Origin: Bacillota bacterium
GTDB lineage: Bacteria; Bacillota; Dehalobacteriia; UBA4068; UBA4997
Assembly (NCBI GenBank): GCA_021769035.1
Contig: JAETTP010000008.1
Location: forward strand, 1 to 58,673
Length of the DNA stretch: 58,673 nt
Direction of reading: 5' to 3'
The position numbers and the translations under genes were made by a program. Positions 48,417-55,485 of the stretch are shown piece after piece (the stretch's first letter is position 1; each line of letters starts with the position of its first letter). Below the pieces are notes generated by a model. The model had not been told where the DNA came from. It made no database searches and saw nothing but the letters and a program-made list of their open reading frames with translations.

Positions 48417-49664
48417 ATGCAATACGGATTAATCGGGGAGAAGTTGGGGCACAGCTTTTCCCAGGAGATACACGAGCAGCTGGCGGGTTATCAATATGAG
48501 CTGCGGCCGCTGAGCCGGGCGGAGTTTCCGGCTTTTATGCAGCGGGCTGATTTTGCTGCTATCAACGTGACCATTCCCTATAAAGAGCTGGTTATTCCTT
48601 ATCTGGCCGAGGTGGAGGAGCAGGCGGCCAAAATCGGCGCGGTGAACACCATTGTTAAGCGCGGCGGCCGCCTGTGCGGCTACAACACAGATTTTGCCGG
48701 GGTGCTTTATTTACTGAAAGCCCACGCGATAGATTTGGCCGGCCGTCATGTTTTGATTTTGGGCACCGGCGGCACCAGCAAAACGGCGCGGGCGGTGGCG
48801 GAGAGCCTGGGCGCGGCTTCGATTAAGCTGGTCAGCCGCAGCGGCGGCCCGGCGGCTGATTTGCTGGATTATCAGCAGGCGGCGGCCCGGCCGGAGGCGC
48901 AGGTGATTATCAACACCACGCCGCGGGGAATGTATCCGCAGAACGCGGAGCAGCCCTTGCTGGATTTAGCGGCTTTTCCGCAGCTGGAGGCTGTGGTGGA
49001 CGTGATTTACAACCCGCTGCGCAGCAATTTGGTGCTGCAAGCGCAGGAGTTGGGCCTAAAAGCTTGCGGCGGGCTGGAAATGCTGGTGGCGCAGGCCAAA
49101 TATGCGGCGGAGCTGTTTTGCGGCCAACCTATTGCGGAGGCGGCGATTGACGAAATCTATCGCAAACTGCGCCGGCAAAAGCTGAATCTGGCCTTGATTG
49201 GCATGCCGGGCTGCGGCAAAAGCACGGTGGGCCGCCTGCTGGCGGAAAAGCTGGGCCGGCCTCTGCTGGATTGCGACAAGGAGATTGTACGGCGCAGCGG
49301 CCAGGCCATTGCCGATATTTTTGCGGAGCAGGGCGAGGCGGCCTTTCGGCAGCTGGAGAGCCAAACGCTGGCGGATATTGCCAAAGAGGGCGGGCAGGTG
49401 ATTGCCTGTGGCGGCGGCGTGGTGTTGCGGCCGGAGAATATTCAGGCCCTGCGGCAGAACTCTCTGCTAATCTGGCTGGATAGGCCGCTGGAGCAGCTGG
49501 CGGTGGGCAAAGGCCGGCCGCTTTCCCCGGACGCGGAGGCCAACCGGCGGCTTTATCAGCAGCGCGCGCCGCTTTATCAGCAATACGCGGATTATCGGCA
49601 GCCCTGTGCACAGCTGCCGGCGGAAACGGCGGCCCTGCTGGCGGAATATTGGCAGACGATTTAA
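48417..49664 (+). CDS. fused shikimate dehydrogenase / shikimate kinase (AroE-AroK)
   Basis: 415 residues, two enzymes in one chain. Residues 1-250: AroE, with YGLIGEKLGHSFSQEIHEQL, NVTIPYKELVIPYL (catalytic Lys), GAVNTI, NTDFAGV and the NADP-binding ILGTGGTSKTARA. After a short basic linker (YRKLRRQKLN) residues 258-415 are AroK: Walker A GMPGCGKST, CDKEI, CGGGVV and GRPLSPD lid. It reduces dehydroshikimate and then phosphorylates shikimate. Its ATG abuts the aroC stop. Both active sites look intact, so channelling of shikimate is possible. Confidence 0.94.
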   Translation: MQYGLIGEKLGHSFSQEIHEQLAGYQYELRPLSRAEFPAFMQRADFAAINVTIPYKELVIPYLAEVEEQAAKIGAVNTIVKRGGRLCGYNTDFAGVLYLLKAHAIDLAGRHVLILGTGGTSKTARAVAESLGAASIKLVSRSGGPAADLLDYQQAAARPEAQVIINTTPRGMYPQNAEQPLLDLAAFPQLEAVVDVIYNPLRSNLVLQAQELGLKACGGLEMLVAQAKYAAELFCGQPIAEAAIDEIYRKLRRQKLNLALIGMPGCGKSTVGRLLAEKLGRPLLDCDKEIVRRSGQAIADIFAEQGEAAFRQLESQTLADIAKEGGQVIACGGGVVLRPENIQALRQNSLLIWLDRPLEQLAVGKGRPLSPDAEANRRLYQQRAPLYQQYADYRQPCAQLPAETAALLAEYWQTI

Positions 49665-49685
49665 TTTAAGCCAGGGAGGCAAATA

Positions 49686-50138
49686 ATGTTAAGAATAATG
49701 GTTATTAACGGGCCCAATCTGAACCTACTGGGCCGGAGAGAGCCGGAAATATACGGCCGGGAAAGCTACGCCGATTTGGTGAAGCTGATTTACAAGCACT
49801 GCGAGGAAATGCAGGTGGAGTGCAAGATTATGCAGAGCAATCACGAGGGAGCTTTGGTGGACGCTATCCAGCAGGCTGCCGATTTTTGTGACGGCATAGT
49901 TATCAACCCCGCGGCCTACACCCACACCAGCGTGGCGATTTTGGACGCGCTGAAGGCGGTGCAACTGCCGGCGGTGGAGGTGCACATCAGCGATGTGGAC
50001 AAGCGGGAGGATTTTCGGCAAATTTCCTATCCGGGAATGTATTGCTTCAAAACCGTTAAGGGAGAGGGCCTGCAAGGCTATTGCACGGCTATCGACGCGC
50101 TGTTGCAGCATATTTGGGAGCAGCGGCCGACTATATAA
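49686..50138 (+). CDS. aroQ: 3-dehydroquinate dehydratase, type II
   Basis: 150 residues. MVINGPNLNLLGRREPEIYG with the catalytic Tyr, NHEGALVDAIQQA, INPAAYTHTSVAILDAL with the catalytic His, and VEVHISDVDKREDFR. Dodecameric cytosolic enzyme of shikimate step 3. GGGAGG is close before the ATG. Confidence 0.97.
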   Translation: MLRIMVINGPNLNLLGRREPEIYGRESYADLVKLIYKHCEEMQVECKIMQSNHEGALVDAIQQAADFCDGIVINPAAYTHTSVAILDALKAVQLPAVEVHISDVDKREDFRQISYPGMYCFKTVKGEGLQGYCTAIDALLQHIWEQRPTI

Positions 50139-50164
50139 ATTAGGAAGAAGAGGTATTTTTTGCC

Positions 50165-51184
50165 ATGATTATTACAATGAAGCGCAACGCTTCGCCGGAG
50201 GAAACGCAGCGTCTGATTACCAGCATTGAGAGCAAAGGCCTGGAAATGCACCTGATTTCCGGCACCAGCCTGAACGTTTTCGGCGTGGTGGGCGATACGA
50301 CCATCTTAGATGAAAAGATGATTTACGGTTACTCCTGCGTGCAGGAGGTGACGCGCATTGCCGCGCCCTACAAGCTGGCTAACCGCATTTTTCACCCGGA
50401 CGACACCGTGGTGCAGGTGGGCGGCCTGCGCATTGGCGGGCACGAAAAGGTGGTGGTTATCGCCGGGCCTTGCTCCGTGGAGGAGGAGGACTCTCTGCTG
50501 ACCTCGGCCGAGGCGGTGAAGCGGGCCGGGGCGGATATGCTGCGGGGCGGCGCTTACAAGCCGCGCACCTCGCCCTATGCCTTTCAGGGCCGCGGCGTGG
50601 AGGGGCTGAAAACCCTGTGCCGCGCGCGGGAGCAGTTCCAAATGCCTATCGTCACGGAGCTGATGAGCATTGCCAAGCTGGACGAGTTTTTGGAATATGG
50701 CGTGGATATGATTCAAATTGGGGCGCGCAATATGCAGAATTTCGATTTGCTGAAAGCGGTGGGGCGCACCAAAACGCCGGTTTTGTTGAAGCGCGGCCTC
50801 AGCAACACCATTGAAGAATGGCTGATGGCGGCGGAATATATTATGAGCGAGGGCAACGAGCAGGTGGTGCTTTGCGAGCGCGGTATCCGTACCTTTGAGA
50901 AGTACACCCGCAACACGCTGGATCTCAGCGTTATCCCGATTGTCAAGGAGCACAGCCATCTGCCGATCATTATTGACCCCAGCCACGGCACCGGCCACCG
51001 GCAGCTGGTGGAGGCGATGTCCCTGGCGGCCATCGCGGCCGGGGCGGACGGCCTGATTATCGAGGCGCACCACAGCCCGGAGGCCGCTTGGTCCGACGGC
51101 GCGCAGACGGTGACCCCAGAGCAGCTGCAACAAATCGTGGCCAAGGGCAAAGCCATTGCCCACGTGATTGGCAGGCAGATGTGA
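50165..51184 (+). CDS. aroF: 3-deoxy-7-phosphoheptulonate synthase (DAHP synthase, type Ib)
   Basis: 339 residues. An N-terminal ferredoxin-like regulatory domain (MIITMKRNASPEETQRLITSIESKGLEMHLI, 1-70) precedes the barrel: AGPCSVE, GGAYKPRTSPYAFQG, QIGARNMQNF, LLKRGLSNTIEEWL and DPSHGTGHR. It makes DAHP from PEP and erythrose 4-phosphate, the entry step. The N-terminal domain is where tyrosine or phenylalanine inhibits related enzymes. The stop overlaps the aroA start (TGATG). Confidence 0.96.
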   Translation: MIITMKRNASPEETQRLITSIESKGLEMHLISGTSLNVFGVVGDTTILDEKMIYGYSCVQEVTRIAAPYKLANRIFHPDDTVVQVGGLRIGGHEKVVVIAGPCSVEEEDSLLTSAEAVKRAGADMLRGGAYKPRTSPYAFQGRGVEGLKTLCRAREQFQMPIVTELMSIAKLDEFLEYGVDMIQIGARNMQNFDLLKAVGRTKTPVLLKRGLSNTIEEWLMAAEYIMSEGNEQVVLCERGIRTFEKYTRNTLDLSVIPIVKEHSHLPIIIDPSHGTGHRQLVEAMSLAAIAAGADGLIIEAHHSPEAAWSDGAQTVTPEQLQQIVAKGKAIAHVIGRQM

Positions 51185-52482
51185 TGCGGGCCACGGTTTA
51201 TCCAGGGATGGCCGGCGGCAGCCTGCGCGTGCCGCCCAGCAAAAGCCTGGCCCACCGGGCGGTAATCTGCGCGGCCCTGGCGGCCGGAGAAAGCCGGCTG
51301 CGCGGCCTGGACGAGGCCAACCTCTCCAAGGATATTCAAGCCACCATTGCCGGCATGCGTCGGCTGGGGGCGGAAATTTACTTCGCGGGCGACGAGCTGG
51401 TGGTGCGGGGCGGCTGGCCGCGCCTTTCCGGCGACGAGGCCTGGGAGATTGACTGCGGCGAGAGTGGCTCAACCCTGCGTTTTTTAATCCCGATTGCTGC
51501 CCTGTGCGGCCTGCCGGTGGTGCTTTTTGGCCACGGCCGGCTGCCGGAGCGGCCGCAGACGGTGTATCAGCAAATATTTGCGGAGCAGGGCCTGTGCTTT
51601 AAGCCCACGCCCAACAACAACGGCTGGCTGCTACGGGGGCCTTTGCAGCCGGGGGAATTTACTCTGCGGGGCGACGTTAGCTCTCAGTTTATTTCCGGCC
51701 TGCTGTTTGCCCTGCCGCTGTTGCCCGGCGATTCTACCCTGCATATTCAGCCGCCCTTTGAGTCCCGCTCCTATGTGGAGCTGACGTTGGCGATGTTGCG
51801 CCAATTTGGCGTGCAGGCTGGTTGGCAGGATGAGCTGAACCTGCATATACCGGGCGGCCAGCAATATCAGCCGGCTCAGGCGGCGGTGGAGGGGGATTTT
51901 TCTCAGCTGGCCTTTTTTGCGGTGCTAGGCGCTTTGTGCGCCGGACCGCAGGGTTTGCGCCTGCAAGGAGTCAATCCGCAGTCGGCCCAGGGGGACCGGC
52001 AGATAATTGAGATTATCCGCCGAATGGGCGGCCAAATTGAGGCGGAGCCGGAGGGCTATCTGGTGCGGCGGGCCGCTTTGCAGGCCGGGCATCTGGATTT
52101 GGCCGATTGCCCGGATTTGGGGCCGGTGCTGGCGGTGTTGGCGGCCCACGCCCAGGGCGAAAGCCGACTTTACAATGCCGGCCGCCTGCGCCTGAAAGAG
52201 AGCGACCGCATTGCCGATGTGCAGGCGGAGCTGCTGCGCTGCGGCGTGCAGATGCACAGCACGGCGGAGGAAATGTTTGTCCGCGGCGGCGGGCCTTACG
52301 CTGCGGCGGAGCCTTGCCAGGCGCATAACGACCACCGCATTGTGATGGCGTTGGCGGTGCTGGCGGCGGCTGGCCGGGCCCCTTTGCAGATTGTGGGGGC
52401 GGAGGCGGTGCAAAAATCGTATCCGAATTTTTTTGAGGATTTACAAAGTTTGGGTGTAAAGGTGGAAATTGCCAATGAATAA
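51184..52482 (+). CDS. aroA: 3-phosphoshikimate 1-carboxyvinyltransferase (EPSP synthase)
   Basis: 432 residues from the ATG that overlaps the aroF stop; an in-frame start 96 bases earlier lies inside aroF and is rejected. Motifs: VPPSKSLAHRAVICAALAAGES, the active-site loop DCGESGSTLRFLIPIA, ESRSYVELTL and RLKESDRIADV. Transfers enolpyruvyl from PEP to shikimate 3-phosphate. The SGSTLRF loop is the variant common in Bacillota. The 3' end overlaps tyrA by 8 bases. Confidence 0.96.
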   Translation: MRATVYPGMAGGSLRVPPSKSLAHRAVICAALAAGESRLRGLDEANLSKDIQATIAGMRRLGAEIYFAGDELVVRGGWPRLSGDEAWEIDCGESGSTLRFLIPIAALCGLPVVLFGHGRLPERPQTVYQQIFAEQGLCFKPTPNNNGWLLRGPLQPGEFTLRGDVSSQFISGLLFALPLLPGDSTLHIQPPFESRSYVELTLAMLRQFGVQAGWQDELNLHIPGGQQYQPAQAAVEGDFSQLAFFAVLGALCAGPQGLRLQGVNPQSAQGDRQIIEIIRRMGGQIEAEPEGYLVRRAALQAGHLDLADCPDLGPVLAVLAAHAQGESRLYNAGRLRLKESDRIADVQAELLRCGVQMHSTAEEMFVRGGGPYAAAEPCQAHNDHRIVMALAVLAAAGRAPLQIVGAEAVQKSYPNFFEDLQSLGVKVEIANE

Positions 52483-53389
52483 TGAAAAAACAGCGCCGCA
52501 GCTCAATATTGACCCCAAGCTGCCGCCGGAGAGCACCAATATTTTGATTGTGGGGGCCGGCCTGATTGGAGGCTCCTATGCGCAGGGGCTCAGCCAGCTG
52601 GGCTATCGGGTGCGGGCCATTAACCGCAGCCAGGAGAGCATTGATTTTGGCTTGCAACAGGGCTTTTTTGCGGAGGGCGCTTGCCAGCCACGGCCGGATT
52701 GGCTGGCGGAAACCAATTTCCTGATTATGGGGCTTTATCCGCTGGCGATGTTGGACTGGCTGCGGGCCAATCAGCAGCACCTGCGCCCCGGCGCTTTGAT
52801 AACCGACGTGAGCGGTGTGAAAAGCAATATTGTGGACGTGGCGCAGGGCTTTTTGCGGCCGGATTTGGAGTTTTGCGCCAGCCACCCGATGGCCGGCAAG
52901 GAAAGTAGCGGCATTTACAATGCGGATTGGCGCATTTTTGCCGACGCAAACTTCATCATCACCCCAACGGAGCGCAACACGCCGCAGGGCATTGCCGCTG
53001 TGCAGCGGCTGGCGGAGCTTTTGCGCTTTAAAACCATTCGGCAGCTGGATATTCACGCGCATGACCATATGATTGGCTTCCTCTCCCAGCTGACCCACGC
53101 CATTGCCGTCAGCCTGATGACCTGCAACGACGACGAGGGGCTGAAAGATTTCACCGGCGACTCCTTCCGCGATTTAACCCGGATTGCCCGGATTAACGAT
53201 GTGATGTGGTCGGAGCTGTTTTTGCTGAACCGTGAGATTTTGATTGATAATATCGACTGCTTCAGCGCGGAGCTGCACCGCCTGCGCCAGCTTTTGCAGG
53301 CAAACGACCGGGCCGGTTTGCAGCAGATGTTCCGCAAGTCCTCTGCCCGGCGGGCGGAGTTTGACGCCGGCCATAAATTGAGTAAATAA
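52475..53389 (+). CDS. tyrA: prephenate dehydrogenase
   Basis: 304 residues from ATG 52475 (TTG at 52469 possible). Rossmann domain ILIVGAGLIGGSYAQGLSQLGYRV, then ASHPMAGKESSGIYNADWRIF and the helical dimer domain (HDHMIGFLSQLTHAIAVSLM). Oxidises prephenate to 4-hydroxyphenylpyruvate for tyrosine. It ends after the dimerisation helices, so it lacks a C-terminal ACT domain, and there is no fused mutase. Last gene of the operon, before a terminator. Confidence 0.93.
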   Translation: MNNEKTAPQLNIDPKLPPESTNILIVGAGLIGGSYAQGLSQLGYRVRAINRSQESIDFGLQQGFFAEGACQPRPDWLAETNFLIMGLYPLAMLDWLRANQQHLRPGALITDVSGVKSNIVDVAQGFLRPDLEFCASHPMAGKESSGIYNADWRIFADANFIITPTERNTPQGIAAVQRLAELLRFKTIRQLDIHAHDHMIGFLSQLTHAIAVSLMTCNDDEGLKDFTGDSFRDLTRIARINDVMWSELFLLNREILIDNIDCFSAELHRLRQLLQANDRAGLQQMFRKSSARRAEFDAGHKLSK

Positions 53390-53394
53390 AGCAA

Positions 53395-53427
53395 AAACCC
53401 TTTGCCGGCTGTTTTGGCAAAGGGTTT
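53395..53427. terminator. bidirectional terminator after tyrA and padR
   Basis: AAACCCTTTGCC (53395-53406) pairs perfectly with GGCAAAGGGTTT (53416-53427), 9-base loop. Two further A's before the stem give a T-run on the minus strand, and a T-rich stretch follows on the plus strand. It serves the aro operon and the convergent HAAS/PadR operon. Confidence 0.88.
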
Positions 53428-53432
53428 GTACT

Positions 53433-53735
53433 TTATTTTGGCTCCAACTCTGCCAGGAAATCGCAAAGCTGCTGCCATTCGTCCAGCAGCGCTTGCAGCT
53501 TTTTGCGGCCCAGCGGCGTTAAGCGATAGTATTTGCGGGTGGGGCCGCCGGATATTTGCCCGGCGTAGCTTTCCGTGCAGCCCTGCTGGCAGAGGCCGCG
53601 CAGCTGGGCGTAGATAGCGCTTTCCTGGGTGTCCGGAAAGGTGCTGTGCAGTAGGCGGATAATTTCGTAGCCATATTTATCCCCATTGGCGATGATTTTC
53701 AGCAGGAACAGTTCCAGCATATCTTTTTTAAGCAT
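53433..53735 (-). CDS. PadR family transcriptional regulator
   Basis: 100 residues: winged-helix domain LKKDMLELFLLKIIANGDKYGYEIIRLL, ESAIYAQLRGLCQQGC (recognition helix region, Glu-Ser-Ala where many PadRs have Glu-Gly-Ser/Thr), GGPTRKYYRLTPLGRKKL wing, and a short C-terminal dimer helix. PadR proteins of this size are usually repressors of their own operon. It is last in a three-gene operon, after two HAAS-type membrane proteins with which such PadRs are regularly paired. Confidence 0.92.
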   Translation of the reverse strand: MLKKDMLELFLLKIIANGDKYGYEIIRLLHSTFPDTQESAIYAQLRGLCQQGCTESYAGQISGGPTRKYYRLTPLGRKKLQALLDEWQQLCDFLAELEPK

Positions 53736-53747
53736 AGTGCACCTGCC

Positions 53748-54539
53748 TTAAAACCAGTTGGCCAGGCTGAGAGCAGTTCCGGCCCACATAATTTCCCCGA
53801 TGTATAAAAGGTTCCAGATTAGCTGCCGCGACAAACTGACTTCGCCGGTAAAGCTCATATTTGTTAGGATGCTTATAATCATTATAACGCCGATTATTAG
53901 AGTGAGGGCCATTCCGTAAACTGTCAGCCAGCGGCAGCTGCGCAGGCGGCATTGTAGCAGGCTGTAGGCGCAGACGGCCACGCTGGCCAGGCCGCAGACG
54001 CAGAGAATTATAAGCAGGCTTTGCGGGGCAAAGATGATAACGCCGTGGCAGGCTGCAAACAGCCAATGGACGGAGAGCCAACCCAAAAGGAGAATGAGCG
54101 CTGGATAAAACAGGCCAAGCCACAAGGCCGGGCGCGGACGGGGCGGTTTCTGGCCCAGGCGTTTGGCGAAAAACAAGCTGCCCAGAGGTAGCAGCAGACT
54201 GGGGATAAACAGCAGCTCGGCTGTGCCGCCTAGAAATGTCCAAAGGAAATCTTCAATAGCGAAACCGAAAACGGAGCATAAAAGTTGGTAAAGCAGGAAA
54301 AGTGAGGCAGCTAGCGGCGAGAGCAGCAACAAGCTCATAAACAGCAGCCAGCGGCGGTGCTCCCTGCGGTTGCTCAGGCTGCGGGCAATTTCCTTGGGCT
54401 CCTCTTGCAGCAATGGAAAGTCCGCTTCGGCGCAGACTACCATTTCCTGATAGTCCGCAAACACCTCGTCGGCCTCTTCCAGGGGTAGATACCAGTGCAG
54501 GGCAAAATCGGAATCTCTTAAAAATTTTTGCTTATCCAT
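53748..54539 (-). CDS. HAAS (DUF1700-like) domain membrane protein, copy 2
   Basis: 263 residues. Cytosolic N-terminal domain (FALHWYLPLEEADEVFADYQEM ... PKEIARSLSNRREHRRWLL) with the helical pattern of HAAS/DUF1700 signalling domains, then about six membrane helices. Clearly paralogous to the upstream gene: both have ALHWYLP-x-x-EADEV-x-x-DYQ-M and IARSLS(N/D)RRE-(H/Y)-(H/R)RWLL. Function unknown; HAAS proteins accompany PadR regulators and are thought to signal membrane state. It begins 12 bases after the copy 1 stop, and padR begins 12 bases after its own. Confidence 0.75.
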   Translation of the reverse strand: MDKQKFLRDSDFALHWYLPLEEADEVFADYQEMVVCAEADFPLLQEEPKEIARSLSNRREHRRWLLFMSLLLLSPLAASLFLLYQLLCSVFGFAIEDFLWTFLGGTAELLFIPSLLLPLGSLFFAKRLGQKPPRPRPALWLGLFYPALILLLGWLSVHWLFAACHGVIIFAPQSLLIILCVCGLASVAVCAYSLLQCRLRSCRWLTVYGMALTLIIGVIMIISILTNMSFTGEVSLSRQLIWNLLYIGEIMWAGTALSLANWF

Positions 54540-54551
54540 AAGGCCCTCCTT

Positions 54552-55334
54552 TTAAGATAGTATGCGCAGGTTGACTGCCAGGCCGGCAAGCAGGGGCAGA
54601 ACGAAGCTTTTCAGCCTGTCGATAGCCTCATGCAGCAATTCATAATCAAACACCATAGTGTGGAGATGGTCAAGGTAGAGCATTGCCCCCAGCAACATAG
54701 TTATGCCGATTATGTACAGAGCCAGCCAGCGGCGGTTTTCCAGTCGGCTACGCAGCAGGGCGGCCAGGCAATAGAGGACGTTGGTCAGGCAGACCAGAGC
54801 GATGTAGGTGTTCATCATAGTTCCATTAACCCACATATTATAATAGCTGGGGACTAACCTGATATAGACCGTCCAGGAGATAGCCAGGCCAAGGCTGACG
54901 ATGTCGAACAGCGTCAGGGCGGCGCAGCCGGCCAGCAGGCGGGGCGGGCGGGGGACGGCAGGCTGACGTTGCCGGCAGCGGCGGTTCCAGAGCAGGGCGG
55001 CCAACAGACCAAGCCAAAACAAAAGGTAAATTAGGCCTGAGGCCGTATACCAATCGAGAATGGGGACGTAATAATTTATCAAAAATACTGTCGCCGCCAG
55101 CGGACAGGCCAGCATTGCGCCAAACGCCAGCAGCCAGCGGTGATATTCTCTGCGGTCGCTCAGGCTGCGGGCAATTTTCTGCGGGTCGTCCTCCTTGGGC
55201 GGAAAAACCTCGCCGTCCTCCGCTGCCTGGCGCTGCATATCCTGATAATCCTCCTGCACTTCATCGGCCTCCGGCTGGGGCAGATACCAGTGCAGGGCTA
55301 AATTAAGCTGGGCAAAAAAGGTTTTGTTGTTCAT
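54552..55334 (-). CDS. HAAS (DUF1700-like) domain membrane protein, copy 1
   Basis: 260 residues, first gene of the operon, AAGGAGG 5 bases before the ATG. N-terminal cytosolic HAAS-like domain (about 1-65: LALHWYLPQPEADEVQEDYQDM, DPQKIARSLSDRREYHRWLL) followed by about six membrane helices; an Arg-rich loop (NRRCRQRQPAVPRPPR) separates helices. Same architecture as copy 2 but membrane parts have diverged strongly, so the pair may form a heteromer. Transcription starts from the promoter at 55382-55411, which is flanked by repeated ACTACTG motifs. Confidence 0.75.
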   Translation of the reverse strand: MNNKTFFAQLNLALHWYLPQPEADEVQEDYQDMQRQAAEDGEVFPPKEDDPQKIARSLSDRREYHRWLLAFGAMLACPLAATVFLINYYVPILDWYTASGLIYLLFWLGLLAALLWNRRCRQRQPAVPRPPRLLAGCAALTLFDIVSLGLAISWTVYIRLVPSYYNMWVNGTMMNTYIALVCLTNVLYCLAALLRSRLENRRWLALYIIGITMLLGAMLYLDHLHTMVFDYELLHEAIDRLKSFVLPLLAGLAVNLRILS

Positions 55335-55346
55335 AGCAACCTCCTT

Positions 55347-55416
55347 ACTACTGAAAAAAATATAGTAGCTGACTTGCCTGTATTATAGCATGACTACTGT
55401 AAAAAAGTCAATAGTG
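55347..55416 (-). promoter_or_regulatory. promoter and putative PadR operators of the HAAS/PadR operon
   Basis: On the minus strand, TTGACT (55411-55406) and perfect TATAAT (55387-55382) are 18 bases apart. In plus-strand reading two related blocks flank the core: ACTACTG-A7-TATAGTAG (55347-55368) and ACTACTG-TA6-GTCA-ATAGTG (55393-55416). One covers the -35, the other lies in the leader next to the ribosome site. Likely PadR binding sites; the regulator assignment is inferred. Confidence 0.65.
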
Positions 55417-55438
55417 TGGAGGGAAAAATGCTAACAAA

Positions 55439-55472
55439 AAAACCCCTCTCACTTTTTAGTGAAAGGGGTTTT
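55439..55472 (-). terminator. terminator of the M3 peptidase gene
   Basis: AAAACCCCT (55439-55447)/AGGGGTTTT (55464-55472) with an inner TCACT/AGTGA stem after one mismatch and a short T loop. On the minus strand the stem is followed by a run of seven T's. Confidence 0.9.
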
Positions 55473-55485
55473 GCCGTTTACATTT

